49,900 bases of DNA from Candidatus Fermentibacter sp. (GCA_030373045.1 JAUCPW010000028.1:1-49900); one strand, 5' to 3'. Numbered from the stretch's first letter, positions 24,614-33,380 are shown. Made by a program: numbers and translations. The notes: a model not told the origin generated them from the letters alone.

Positions 24614-26341
24614 CTACCTGCTAAGGACAACTCTCCGTGTCAGGCCCTCGCCCGGAGCGTTCAGGCGGGCGAAGTACGCTCCGCCGGGAAGGTCGTCGGC
24701 GCTCCAGGATACGCTGTGCTCCCCTGCTCCCGTCATCCCGGACACCAGAGTCTCCACGAGCCTGCCCGAAAGATCGTAGATCCCGAGGGTCGTGTAACCC
24801 GGTTCGGGGATGGAGAACTCGAAGGAACCGCCGGGAGCCATGGGATTCGAAGATGGGGCAAGGGTAGCGGACGGCCCGGCCTGACCCTCCACGATCCCGG
24901 TCTGTGCAGTGACCGTGATGTCGTAGACGCAGTCGAGGCTCGTCTCGGTGAGGGGCTGGACGAACAGCACGACGTACTGCCACCCTGTTGTCGATACCCC
25001 GAAGTCGAGCGTGGCCGGGGATTCGGTGACGCTGTGCCAGGTGAACGCGTCCGACCCGTCGGAAGCGGTCTGGATGACGCCGATGGTCCAGTCCGCTATG
25101 TCGAGGCCGTCGAACGATACGTCGATCCAGCCCTGGTATCCCGATACGTCTATCCTGATCCAGTGATTGCCGTAGGTCTCGGGCGCGTAGACGCCCTCGT
25201 CACCCGTCCAGGGGAGGGATGACGCGTTATGGTAGCTGAACACGTATGGGCCAGGGGTCCAGAGGGAGGACTCCTCCGCCTCGTAGTGCTGGTCGTCGGC
25301 CTGGCTGCCGGTGAACCATCGCCAGCAGGTGTACTCCGCGAGCCATTCCGTGAAGGACATGCCGTAGTTCCCGGCCGTCTCGTCGATCGCAGAGAGCATG
25401 TTCATGCCGACGGTCTCGGCGGCCTTCTCCCAGACCATCCGCACCGTCTCCTGGCCTCCGCAGCGGACCTGCATGTACATCGGCCACGGGGTCGCCCCGT
25501 AGTAGTACATCGACCCCGTCCGGATGTCGTACCAGGGTCTCCTGAGGCAGTTGTCGCCGGAGTGGAGGTAGTCGGCGTAGAGGTCCGTGTCCCAGCACTC
25601 GTTCTGCATCCACGTGGCGCAGTTCTCCTTGAACCAGGAGGGCTCGGCGGCCTCGTATCCGTCCTGGACGGCGTGCTGGAACTCGTGCGAGCAGGTTTCG
25701 AGTATCTGGTTCTCGCCCCAGCTCTCGCTGTTGCTCATGGCTATGTGGCTTGCGAAGTCCGCCTCGGGGGTGGTGGGATCGGAGGGCTCGCCCGAAGTCG
25801 AGCAGTAGCCGATCGTGCCTCCCGTGAGAGCCATCACGTAGACGTCGTATCTCGTGTCGCCGCCGAGACCGAGGTCGGAGGGGGGGGCATCCCAGTCCAT
25901 CACGTCGACCTGATGCTCCCAGGAGTGGTCCATGCCCTCGCCGATGGTGGTGGCCCAGGCCAGGGTGGAGGCGTTCGGGCCGTTGTCGGTCCAGTGGATC
26001 TTGAAATGACCGCCGGGGGTGTCGTAGATGTACTCGGGACTCCCGACCGACGGCCTGGCCAGGAGGGTGAGGGCTTCGACGCATGCTGCGTCCGGGGATC
26101 CGCCCGCCAGCATGACGGCTGCATCGGCGGCTGCAGTGCCGCAAGGCTCGGTGGAAGCTCCGTCGGTGACCCAGGACGGAAGGGCGGTCTCGTCGAGCAC
26201 GCTCCGGGCGCAGAGGAGAGCGGCTTCACCCGCTGAGATGCTCCCGTCGGCGAGCGCCCCCTCGATCCGGGACAGGTACATATCCGCCCACGAGGACGAA
26301 GCCATGAGGGATAGCACCGCAATTAACGACGCAGCCTTCAT
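24614..26341 (-). CDS. Secreted zinc metalloprotease with type IX-like C-terminal domain (paralogue 2)
   Basis: The 575-residue protein shares layout and many blocks with the neighbour at 22850-24568: a signal peptide, a helical N-terminus, GEPSDPTTPE, the zinc motif HEFQH near residue 219, AEPSWFKENCATWM, LHSGDN.LR.PW.DIR, CWRWFT, TLWTPGPYVFSYH-like and GDEGVY.PETYG. The end has SSNPMAPGGSFEFSIP and LGIYDLSGRLVETL, again a type IX-like sorting domain. The pair arose by tandem duplication but is now quite different, so the two may cut different substrates. ATG at 26341 begins the gene. I found no convincing promoter upstream. Confidence 0.82.
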   Translation of the reverse strand: MKAASLIAVLSLMASSSWADMYLSRIEGALADGSISAGEAALLCARSVLDETALPSWVTDGASTEPCGTAAADAAVMLAGGSPDAACVEALTLLARPSVGSPEYIYDTPGGHFKIHWTDNGPNASTLAWATTIGEGMDHSWEHQVDVMDWDAPPSDLGLGGDTRYDVYVMALTGGTIGYCSTSGEPSDPTTPEADFASHIAMSNSESWGENQILETCSHEFQHAVQDGYEAAEPSWFKENCATWMQNECWDTDLYADYLHSGDNCLRRPWYDIRTGSMYYYGATPWPMYMQVRCGGQETVRMVWEKAAETVGMNMLSAIDETAGNYGMSFTEWLAEYTCWRWFTGSQADDQHYEAEESSLWTPGPYVFSYHNASSLPWTGDEGVYAPETYGNHWIRIDVSGYQGWIDVSFDGLDIADWTIGVIQTASDGSDAFTWHSVTESPATLDFGVSTTGWQYVVLFVQPLTETSLDCVYDITVTAQTGIVEGQAGPSATLAPSSNPMAPGGSFEFSIPEPGYTTLGIYDLSGRLVETLVSGMTGAGEHSVSWSADDLPGGAYFARLNAPGEGLTRRVVLSR

Positions 26342-26444
26342 CGGACCCCCCGTCCGCCGAACCCGGCGTGAGAAAAGATTTGCCAGAATCTACCCGCCCG
26401 GCCTTTCCATGTCCACGAATCCGGAGGGCTGGAAACGGCCGGAG

Positions 26445-26474
26445 TTGCCTCGCGGCGCCGCAGGTGACGATAAT
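26445..26474 (+). promoter_or_regulatory. Sigma70-like promoter before the beta-CASP nuclease gene
   Basis: TTGCCT (26445-26450), an 18-base spacer and GATAAT (26469-26474) lie in the gap between the divergent protease and nuclease genes. The transcript would start near 26481, about 22 bases before the TTG start, with GGAGG (26491-26495) in the leader. It could drive the whole Kdo-Lpt-rpoN run. Confidence 0.55.
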
Positions 26475-26502
26475 CTACGATCGCATCCCCGGAGGTCGTC
26501 TG

Positions 26503-27906
26503 TTGAGAATAACGTTCTATGGCGCTGCCGGTTCCGTCACGGGCTCGATGCATCTCGTCGAGTTCGGGGGGAGGCGGATACTCCTCGACTGCGGCCTCCA
26601 TCAGGGGCGCAGGGCCGAGAGCGATGCACTGAACAGGGATCCCGGGCTGGACGCCGCGGGGATCGACGCGATCGTCCTCTCGCATGCCCACATCGACCAT
26701 TCGGGTTCGATACCCGCCTTCGTCAGGCGGGGATTCCGCGGCTCGATCCACTGCACTTCGGCCACGCGCGACCTGTGTGCCCTGATGCTTGCCGACAGCG
26801 CGAGGATACAGGAGAGCGACGCGGCATTCCTGAACCGCCGCGGGAGAGGCGGCGGCCTTCCGGCGGTGGAACCCGTCTACTCGCCGGCCGATGCCGCGCG
26901 CAGCATGGGTTTATTCCACACGTATCCCTACTACAGGCCCTTCGAGGTGGCGGAAGGCGTCACCGCCAGGTTCATCGAGGCAGGACACATCCTCGGTTCC
27001 GCCCAGGTAGAGCTGACGCTCTCCGCTGGCGGCCGGAGAACCGTACTGCTCTTCTCGGGCGATCTCGGGAGGCCCGCCATGCCCATACTCCGGGATCCGG
27101 ACCTCGATTCGTCCAGGCCCGACATACTCCTCATGGAGTCTACCTACGGCGGCAGGAAGCACGAATCCGGCAGCGATGCCGTGAAGCGCCTGCGCAAGAC
27201 CGTGCGGGAGACCGCCGGAAACGGCGGGAGGGTGATCATCCCCTCCTTCAGCGTCGGCAGGACGCAGGAGATCCTGTACTTCCTCAGGCTCCTCAGGGAC
27301 AGTTCCGCGATCCCGAGGATACCCGTCTTCGTGGATTCGCCGATGTCCACGGATGCGACCTCGATCTTCAGGCTCCACCCGGAGTGCTATGACGAGGAGG
27401 CTCTCGACGCGGTCAACAGCGGATCGGGGCCCTTCGGGTTCGACGGTCTGCATTTCGTCAGATCGACAGCGGAGTCCAGGGCGCTCAACGACATCGGCGG
27501 TCCTTCGATCGTGATCTCCGCATCGGGCATGTGCGAGCACGGGCGGATCCTGCACCATCTCAGGCACGGCCTCGGGAATCCCGCCAACACTGTGCTCATC
27601 GTGGGATTCATGGCCGAGAACACGCTCGGAAGAGCTCTCGCCGAAGGCCGGACCTCCGTGAGGATCTTCGGTGAGACGCAGGCCGTAAGGGCCTCCGTGG
27701 CCGTGATCGACGGCTTTTCCGCTCATGCGGACTCCGACGGGTTGTTCGAGTACGCAACCCGGACCGGAGCCTCCGCCAGGGAGATAGTGCTGGTCCACGG
27801 CGAGAAGGAACAGGTCGCTGCGCTCACCTCGAGGCTCGCAGGAGCCGGGGTGGCCTGCAGTGCCCCGGGGCGTACCGAGTCCATGACCTTCGAAGCCGGC
27901 GACTGA
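26503..27906 (+). CDS. Beta-CASP metallo-beta-lactamase RNA nuclease
   Basis: This is a CPSF73/YhcR-like RNA-processing nuclease of 467 residues. The metallo-beta-lactamase motif SHAHIDHSG is near residue 66, later metal ligands lie in EAGHILGSAQ and FSGDLGRP, and the beta-CASP and C-terminal motifs include PSFSVGRTQE, VDSPMSTDAT, ISASGMCEHGRILHH and DGFSAHAD. These motifs make nuclease activity likely; the RNA targets are unknown. The start is TTG at 26503, seven bases after GGAGG; upstream codons in the same frame have no site. It has a probable promoter of its own and is followed after 80 bases by an outer-membrane protein gene. Confidence 0.88.
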   Translation: MRITFYGAAGSVTGSMHLVEFGGRRILLDCGLHQGRRAESDALNRDPGLDAAGIDAIVLSHAHIDHSGSIPAFVRRGFRGSIHCTSATRDLCALMLADSARIQESDAAFLNRRGRGGGLPAVEPVYSPADAARSMGLFHTYPYYRPFEVAEGVTARFIEAGHILGSAQVELTLSAGGRRTVLLFSGDLGRPAMPILRDPDLDSSRPDILLMESTYGGRKHESGSDAVKRLRKTVRETAGNGGRVIIPSFSVGRTQEILYFLRLLRDSSAIPRIPVFVDSPMSTDATSIFRLHPECYDEEALDAVNSGSGPFGFDGLHFVRSTAESRALNDIGGPSIVISASGMCEHGRILHHLRHGLGNPANTVLIVGFMAENTLGRALAEGRTSVRIFGETQAVRASVAVIDGFSAHADSDGLFEYATRTGASAREIVLVHGEKEQVAALTSRLAGAGVACSAPGRTESMTFEAGD

Positions 27907-27986
27907 ACAGCGGTCGTGGAACCGGTCGTCGACCCCGGGGTACGTCGGAGCGGAACGCACCGGTCAGAACCCCGAACAGGAGAGTC

Positions 27987-29072
27987 ATGATGTTCGAGAT
28001 GCTCCTTCTCGCCGCCCTGTCGGCGCCCGAGTACCCGGGTTTCGTACCGCCTCCTTCGGGCATGGGTTCGGAATACCTGCCCTCCACGGTCAGGTCGGCC
28101 GGGATGGGCGGGGTCTCGACGGCTCTGGTGAGTCCCGACGGGTTCTCCATGTCCAATCCGGCGACATCCGCCTGGAGCACCTCGACCGGAGTGACCTGGA
28201 CCGCAGGCTGGAGGGCCGGGGATGACGACGCATGGGACGGCGGCATGAGGTTCCCGTCCGTCTCGGTGCTGTTCCCTCTGCCCTGGAACGCGGTCCTGTC
28301 GGCGGGCCTGTCCGAGCGCAGCCGCCTCCTCGATGCCGCCGCGCTCTACCAGGACGGGTACAGGGGCTCCCTCGAATGGGAGGGCGGGCTCAACGAGGCC
28401 TGCGCGGCGTTCTCCCTCAGGGCTTCCGAATGGCTTGCGTTCTCCCTCGGAGGGAGGGGCGCGTTCGGCAGCACCCGGTGCTCCGCGAGTCTGACGGAAA
28501 CCGGGCCCGGCGGATCGGGCGCCCCCGTGAACACCCAGTACGTCGACGAAGCCAAGTTCATGCCGTGCTGGGGGCTGCAGGCCGGCATGCTCATGAGGCT
28601 GGGCCGTGTGGACCTGGGCGCCTCCATCCTCACCGACAGGGGGGGGCGCATCGATATCGACAGGGACTATGCAGGCGCGGAGGAGGAGGGCAGTTCCCAG
28701 AACTACGACCTGCCGGGGGAGGTCAACCTCGGTGCGGTTGTACGACCTTCGGAGTGGCTCAGCCTTGGGGCCGACCTCCATTCCCGGAAGACGATGCACC
28801 TGCTCGACAGCACGGTCCCCGACGGTTCGGTGCTGGGGCTGGGCGCCGAGGCCCTGGTATCGAGGGGGGTAGCCGCGAGAGCCGGCTGGACTTCGACCGA
28901 CGGGCTCTGGCGGGACGGCGCCTCGAGATGGACGGGCGGCCTGGGCTACAGGTTCGCAGACGGAGCCGCAGGGCTCGATTTCTCGATATCACGGGAGACC
29001 TGGGACGGTTCGGGCGAGACCTCCGTGTTCGTCTCCCTCTGGAGTTCCGAGAGTTGGCTGGGAAACCGCTGA
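27987..29072 (+). CDS. Outer-membrane beta-barrel protein (PorV/UPF0164-like)
   Basis: The 361-residue protein begins with a short hydrophobic signal, MLLLAALSA. The mature start has STVRSAGMGGVSTALVSPDGFSMSNPA in parts, the pattern found at the N-terminus of FadL, PorV and UPF0164 barrels. The rest alternates short hydrophobic strands with Gly-rich turns and ends in FVSLW, suited to a barrel. PorV is a part of type IX secretion, which fits the exported proteases nearby, but the link is only family level. ATG at 27987 follows a CAGGAGAG site. The gap 27907-27986 shows nothing else. The last 19 bases overlap kdsB. Confidence 0.65.
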   Translation: MMFEMLLLAALSAPEYPGFVPPPSGMGSEYLPSTVRSAGMGGVSTALVSPDGFSMSNPATSAWSTSTGVTWTAGWRAGDDDAWDGGMRFPSVSVLFPLPWNAVLSAGLSERSRLLDAAALYQDGYRGSLEWEGGLNEACAAFSLRASEWLAFSLGGRGAFGSTRCSASLTETGPGGSGAPVNTQYVDEAKFMPCWGLQAGMLMRLGRVDLGASILTDRGGRIDIDRDYAGAEEEGSSQNYDLPGEVNLGAVVRPSEWLSLGADLHSRKTMHLLDSTVPDGSVLGLGAEALVSRGVAARAGWTSTDGLWRDGASRWTGGLGYRFADGAAGLDFSISRETWDGSGETSVFVSLWSSESWLGNR

Positions 29073-29773
29073 AGGATACCGCCGTCATCATCCCGGCGAG
29101 GATGGGAGCGACACGCCTCCCCGGGAAGCCGCTGGCCGACATCGGTGGGGTCCCGATGGTCGTCAGGGTTGCCCTGGGCGCCTCGCGGAGCGGGGCCGGG
29201 CTCGTGGCCGTGGCCACCGACGACGAACGGATAGCATCAGTCGTCCGGAGTGCGGGCATCGAGGCGGTGATGACCGGCCCGGCCGACTCGGGATCGGCGA
29301 GGGTGTACGAGGCCTGGGGGAGGCTCGGCAGACCCGGGGGCAGGATAGTCGACCTCCAGGGCGACGAACCCTTCGCCGGACCGGAATGGATAGCCGCGCT
29401 GGCCTCCGTCGACACCGCCCCGGACAGGGTGGTTTCACTCGCAAGGCCCTGCACCGCCGAAAGGGCGGCCTGCGAATCGTCCGTGAAGGTGGCCCTCCGC
29501 TGCGACGGATCGGCCCTCTACTTCTCCCGGTCCCCGATCCCTCACGGTTCCGGTTCGTTTCTCGAGCATGTCGGAGTCTACTGCTTCAGCCCGGAGTCCT
29601 TCGACCGCTGCATGCAGGCTCACCGCTGTCCGCTGTCGGCCGGCGAGAGGCTGGAACAGCTCTCATGGCTATGCGCCGGAGTGGAGATCGCGATCGTAGA
29701 GGGTCCCTTCCACGGATTCGGGATCGACACGCCGGACGATCTCGAGCGGGCCAGGAGGGAGATCCTTGGCTGA
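29054..29773 (+). CDS. kdsB: CMP-Kdo synthetase
   Basis: KdsB activates Kdo as CMP-Kdo for the inner core of LPS. The 239-residue protein has the signature IIPARMGATRLPGKPLADIGG from about residue 12 (seen as PARMGATRLPGKPL), then DDERI, the LQGDEPFAG metal site, SRSPIPHG, HVGVYCF, EQLSWL and GIDTPDDLE. All are typical. The start is TTG at 29054, inside the end of the barrel gene, about nine bases after GGAG; a longer open frame upstream shadows the barrel gene. It opens the block kdsB-kdsA-kdsC-kdsD, four steps of one pathway in coupled genes. Confidence 0.92.
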   Translation: MAGKPLKDTAVIIPARMGATRLPGKPLADIGGVPMVVRVALGASRSGAGLVAVATDDERIASVVRSAGIEAVMTGPADSGSARVYEAWGRLGRPGGRIVDLQGDEPFAGPEWIAALASVDTAPDRVVSLARPCTAERAACESSVKVALRCDGSALYFSRSPIPHGSGSFLEHVGVYCFSPESFDRCMQAHRCPLSAGERLEQLSWLCAGVEIAIVEGPFHGFGIDTPDDLERARREILG

Positions 29774-30545
29774 CAGGCTTTTCATCACCGGCCCCTGCGT
29801 CCTCGAAACGGAGGAGACCGCTCTGGAGACGGCCCGCATGCTCTCCTCCCTGTTCGAGGGCAGGGAGGGCGTCGATTGGGTCTTCAAGGCCTCCTTCCTC
29901 AAGGACAACAGGACCTCGCCCGGTTCCTACCGCGGGCCCGGCATGGAGCGGGGGCTGTCCATCCTGGCGGCTGTCCGCGAGGCCTTTCATGTCAGGGTGA
30001 CGACCGACGTGCACGAATCATCCCAGATCGAGAGCGTGGCCGCTGTGGCGGACATCATCCAGATCCCGGCCTTCCTGTGCAGGCAGACCTCCCTGCTCGA
30101 GGCTGCGGGGGGCGCCTGTCTGCCGGTCAACGTGAAGAAGGGCCAGTTCATGGATCCCCGGAACATGGCCGGGGCCGTGGAGAAGCTCCGTTCGGCGGGT
30201 TGTCCCTGCGTCATGCTCACCGAGAGGGGATCCTTTTTCGGATACGGCGATCTGGTGGTCGACTTCAGATCTCTGTCGGTCATGTCGGCTCTCTGCGACT
30301 CCGTGATCCTCGACGTGACGCACTCCCTCCAGCGGCCCGGAGCCGCGGGTTCCTCGAGCGGAGGAGACAGGGAGCACGCGGTGAGGCTCGCCAGGGCCGC
30401 AGCCGCCTGGGGCGTCGACGGGCTCTTCTTCGAGGCGCATCCGAGACCCGGCGAATCCCCGAGCGACAGGGACACGATTCTCGGCCCGGAAGACTCGCTC
30501 GCACTCGTCGACTCGGCGATCCGCCACTGGGAGGGTGCCCGGTGA
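29766..30545 (+). CDS. kdsA: Kdo-8-phosphate synthase, probably metal-dependent
   Basis: KdsA joins arabinose 5-phosphate and phosphoenolpyruvate to make Kdo 8-phosphate. The 259-residue protein has ITGPCVLE near residue 9, FKASFLKDNRTS, TTDVHE, IQIPAFLCRQTSLL, VNVKKGQFMDP, DVTHSLQ and FFEAHPRP. A Cys at residue 11 replaces the Asn of enterobacterial enzymes; in Aquifex this Cys binds the metal, so this should be a metal-dependent class enzyme. The start is TTG at 29766, overlapping the kdsB end. The GTG of kdsC overlaps its stop. Confidence 0.94.
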   Translation: MADRLFITGPCVLETEETALETARMLSSLFEGREGVDWVFKASFLKDNRTSPGSYRGPGMERGLSILAAVREAFHVRVTTDVHESSQIESVAAVADIIQIPAFLCRQTSLLEAAGGACLPVNVKKGQFMDPRNMAGAVEKLRSAGCPCVMLTERGSFFGYGDLVVDFRSLSVMSALCDSVILDVTHSLQRPGAAGSSSGGDREHAVRLARAAAAWGVDGLFFEAHPRPGESPSDRDTILGPEDSLALVDSAIRHWEGAR

Positions 30546-31012
30546 AGTCCGTCTCCCTCTTCGCCATGGATGTCGACGGAGTGCTTACCGACGGCACCCT
30601 CGAATACGGTCCCGGCGGTGCGTGCCAGAGGTTCGACGCCCAGGACGGGGCCGGGCTGATCGCCCTGCAGAAGACAGGCATTCCTCTGGCTCTCATATCG
30701 TTCCGCGATCTGGAATCCACCCGGCGGCGCGCGAGGGACCTCGGGATCAGGTATCTCCTTCTTGGCTGCACCGACAAGCGAAAGGCACTCGACGACCTCT
30801 GCGTCCATCTCGGCATCGAACCTGCGTCTGCGCTCTACATGGGCGACGACGAGATGGACATCCCCGCCCTGGAGGCCGCCGGGGTGTCGGCCTGCCCCTC
30901 GAACGCCCGTCCCTCGGTGAAGTCGGTGTGCCAGATCGTCACATCCCGCCCGGGCGGCTCGGGAGCCGTCCGCGAGGTGGTCGACATGCTGCTCGACGGG
31001 AGGCTCCGGTGA
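30542..31012 (+). CDS. kdsC: Kdo-8-phosphate phosphatase
   Basis: KdsC removes the phosphate from Kdo 8-phosphate. This HAD-family protein has 156 residues, short like the tetrameric KdsC proteins. The nucleophile motif DVDGVLTDG is near residue 10, a Lys lies in TDKRKAL, and the metal site is MGDDEMDIPAL near residue 101. The cap is minimal. The start is GTG at 30542, sharing bases with the kdsA TGA. The longer open frame upstream shadows kdsA. The gene overlaps kdsD by four bases. Confidence 0.92.
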   Translation: MKSVSLFAMDVDGVLTDGTLEYGPGGACQRFDAQDGAGLIALQKTGIPLALISFRDLESTRRRARDLGIRYLLLGCTDKRKALDDLCVHLGIEPASALYMGDDEMDIPALEAAGVSACPSNARPSVKSVCQIVTSRPGGSGAVREVVDMLLDGRLR

Positions 31013-31965
31013 ACGGCTCGATGGAGGAGGCCGGAAGGGTCTTCGACGCCGAGATGCGCTGGCTCGAGGAAACCCGGCGTCTGATCGCGGGCCGTTTCGA
31101 GAATGCGGTAGGCATCCTCCACGGCGCCCGGGGCAAGGTGATCGTCTCGGGCATCGGGAAATCGGGGTTCATCGCCAGGAAGATCGCCGCCACGATGACG
31201 AGCACCGGGACACCCGCCTTCTTCCTTCATCCCGCCGAGGCGGTCCACGGAGACCTGGGCCTCCTCGAGAGGGGGGACGCAGCCCTGATCCTCTCCCGCA
31301 GCGGCAACACGCCCGAACTCGCCGCCCTCCTGCCCCGCTTCTCGGGGCTGGGCATCCCGATCGTCTCTATCTGCAGGGAGGATTCCATCCTCGGAAGGGC
31401 GTCCGCAGTCGTGCTCCCCCTGCCCGACCTGCCGGAAGCCTGCCCCTACAACCTCGCCCCGACGGCGAGTACGACAGCCATGCTGGTCACGGGTGACGCC
31501 ATCGCGATGGCCCTCCTATCCGCCTGCGAGTTCTCGCCCGAGGACTTCGCGGAGATACACCCCGGCGGAATACTCGGGAGGAAGCTGCTGAGCAGGGTTT
31601 CGGACATGATGGTCCCTCCCCCCCTGCCGGATCTGCCGGAGGACACGCTCCTCCCCGACGCGGTGGAGACCATGACGAGGCACAGGGGGGTCTGCTTCAG
31701 CACGGACGGGTCGGGAGCCCTGTCGGGCATCTTCGTCTACGGGGACCTCGGCAGGCTCATGCGCGACCGGACGGACATAGGGAACCTCAGGCTCTCCGAA
31801 GTGCTCATCCGCGGTCCCGTGGTGGCCACCCCGTCCGAGCCGGCCACGGCGGCTCTGGCCAGGATGGAGCAGAAGGGCATCACCAGCCTGGTCGTAGTGG
31901 ACGGGGATTCCAGGCCGGTCGGCCTTGTGTTCCTCCACGACATCATGCGCGCCGGGATCTACTGA
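31009..31965 (+). CDS. kdsD: D-arabinose-5-phosphate isomerase
   Basis: KdsD converts ribulose 5-phosphate to arabinose 5-phosphate, the sugar used by KdsA. The 318-residue protein has an N-terminal SIS domain with VSGIGKSGFIARKIA near residue 47, HPAEAVHGDLG and LSRSGNTPEL, and two CBS domains from about residue 200, the second ending in VVVDGDSRPVGLVFLHDIM. The pattern matches KdsD/GutQ. The start is GTG at 31009, overlapping kdsC. CBS domains may bind a nucleotide and tune the enzyme. It is followed seven bases on by a lipid A acyltransferase gene. Confidence 0.93.
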   Translation: MNGSMEEAGRVFDAEMRWLEETRRLIAGRFENAVGILHGARGKVIVSGIGKSGFIARKIAATMTSTGTPAFFLHPAEAVHGDLGLLERGDAALILSRSGNTPELAALLPRFSGLGIPIVSICREDSILGRASAVVLPLPDLPEACPYNLAPTASTTAMLVTGDAIAMALLSACEFSPEDFAEIHPGGILGRKLLSRVSDMMVPPPLPDLPEDTLLPDAVETMTRHRGVCFSTDGSGALSGIFVYGDLGRLMRDRTDIGNLRLSEVLIRGPVVATPSEPATAALARMEQKGITSLVVVDGDSRPVGLVFLHDIMRAGIY

Positions 31966-31972
31966 GGCTGCG

Positions 31973-32887
31973 GTGCCCAGGAGGAGGCTCCCCTTCCGGG
32001 CTCTCCGGCACGCCCTCGAGCGGCCTGCCGTCGACCTCCTGCTGTCCTGCGCCCGCCGGGCGCCGATGCCGCTGCTGAAAGCCTCGGCCTCCGCCGCGGC
32101 CCGGGTCGCCTCCGCCCTCCCCTCGCGGGCGAATACGATGATCGACAGGCACAGGCGGAACATCCTGGCGCCATCCGGGCTCGATGTGGATCCGTTCCCG
32201 GTCTATCGAGGAATGATCCTGTCGATGATCGATTTCGTGAGGCTCTCCTACGCATCGGACCTCGAGTTCCGCAGTGCCGTAGGGGTCGAGGGGGCGCACT
32301 TCCTGGAGGAGGCCCTCGGGAAGGGGAGGGGAGCGATCTGCATCACGGCCCATTACGGCGCCTGGGAGCTCATCCCGAGGGCCGTCGTCCTTCTCGGTCA
32401 CCGGACCGGGGTTGTCGGGAGGCGGCTCTCCGGTTCCGCTGCGGACACCAGGCTCGGCCGGCTGAGGTCGATGCACGATGTCACCGTTCTGGACAGGGCT
32501 TCCGGAGCCAGGCCCCTCCTGGGGCTGTTGCGCACGAACGCGGCTGTGGGTATTCTCATCGACCAGGACACGACCGCGGTCGAATCGGAGTTCGTCGATT
32601 TCTTCGGGCTGCCCGCCCTGACTCCGACAGGCCCGGCCAGGCTGGCTGTCAGGTTCGGTATACCCGTGGTCCCTCTCCACATCGTCCGGAGGAATGATGG
32701 TTCGCATCTCCTCGTCATCGAAGAGGCGCTCGACCCGGGAGCCTTCACGGGCGACGACGGACACGTCCGCCTCACGTCATGTCTCAATGCGATCATCGAG
32801 GGCTGGATCAGGGCCGATCCCTCCCAGTGGATCTGGTTTCACGAGCGCTGGTGCCGCCGTCCTCCTGGCTCTCCTGGCCTGCGCTGA
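31973..32887 (+). CDS. Lipid A acyltransferase, LpxL/HtrB-like
   Basis: This is a lysophospholipid-type acyltransferase of 304 residues, probably adding a secondary acyl chain to lipid A at the inner membrane. The catalytic HX4E motif is HYGAWE near residue 124. Next come DQDTTAVESEFVDFFG-like residues and FFG..A..PTGPARLA, and the tail WIWFHERW is typical of the LpxL/LpxM family. The start is GTG at 31973, six bases after GAGG. It lies between Kdo and Lpt genes, which supports an LPS role. The 3' end overlaps the lptC gene by about 100 bases. Confidence 0.85.
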   Translation: MPRRRLPFRALRHALERPAVDLLLSCARRAPMPLLKASASAAARVASALPSRANTMIDRHRRNILAPSGLDVDPFPVYRGMILSMIDFVRLSYASDLEFRSAVGVEGAHFLEEALGKGRGAICITAHYGAWELIPRAVVLLGHRTGVVGRRLSGSAADTRLGRLRSMHDVTVLDRASGARPLLGLLRTNAAVGILIDQDTTAVESEFVDFFGLPALTPTGPARLAVRFGIPVVPLHIVRRNDGSHLLVIEEALDPGAFTGDDGHVRLTSCLNAIIEGWIRADPSQWIWFHERWCRRPPGSPGLR

Positions 32888-33380
32888 AGGCTCGAGGACC
32901 TACTCGGAGGAATCGGGGGAGGTCCAGCAGCTCGGCGCCTTCTCTCTGACGGAAGCCGCCCCCGGGGGCAGGAACTGGAGGCTCGAGTGCGAAGGGGGAA
33001 CCTTCCACGAGCAGGACAGCACCCTCCTCATGTGGGGCGTCAGGCTCGTGATGTACGAGGCCGACATGCCGGCCTCGATGCTCACTTCGGACTCGGGCGA
33101 GGCCCTCGACAACGGGGCGATGCTCAGAGCCTGGGGGGATGCCAGGGTGGAGACCTCCGAAGGCAGGGTGCTCACATCCCCGGAGCTCATATGGTGCGAC
33201 AGCCTCGATTCGTTCATGACTGACTGCCTGGCCGTCCTCGAAGTCCCCGACAGCCTCGGCACGACATATCTTACCGGCCGGGGCGTCGTCCTCGACAGGA
33301 GCCTCGGCTCGGCGGCCGGAGTCGACGTGAGGGAGAGTTTCACCGCCGTCTACAGCGGGGAGGTCGGCATTGAGGAGTAG
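32787..33380 (+). CDS. lptC: LPS export protein LptC-like lipoprotein
   Basis: The 197-residue protein has a hydrophobic segment ending in LLALLAC near residue 31, which looks like a lipoprotein signal. A beta-rich LptC-type domain follows, with GGRNWRLECEGG, EDARVETSEGRVLTSPELIW-like strands and LTGRGVVLDRSL. It should link the inner-membrane transporter to LptA. The start is uncertain: the only in-frame ATG near the signal peptide is at 32787, which overlaps the acyltransferase by 101 bases. A rare start nearer 32850 cannot be excluded. The gene overlaps lptA by 11 bases. Confidence 0.72.
   Translation: MRSSRAGSGPIPPSGSGFTSAGAAVLLALLACAEGSRTYSEESGEVQQLGAFSLTEAAPGGRNWRLECEGGTFHEQDSTLLMWGVRLVMYEADMPASMLTSDSGEALDNGAMLRAWGDARVETSEGRVLTSPELIWCDSLDSFMTDCLAVLEVPDSLGTTYLTGRGVVLDRSLGSAAGVDVRESFTAVYSGEVGIEE

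Noticed and set aside
26380-26400. Possible sigma-54 promoter on the minus strand (TGGCAAA followed by TTTTCT)
   Set aside because: The GG-N10-GC spacing of -24/-12 elements is not met; no GC falls at the right place.
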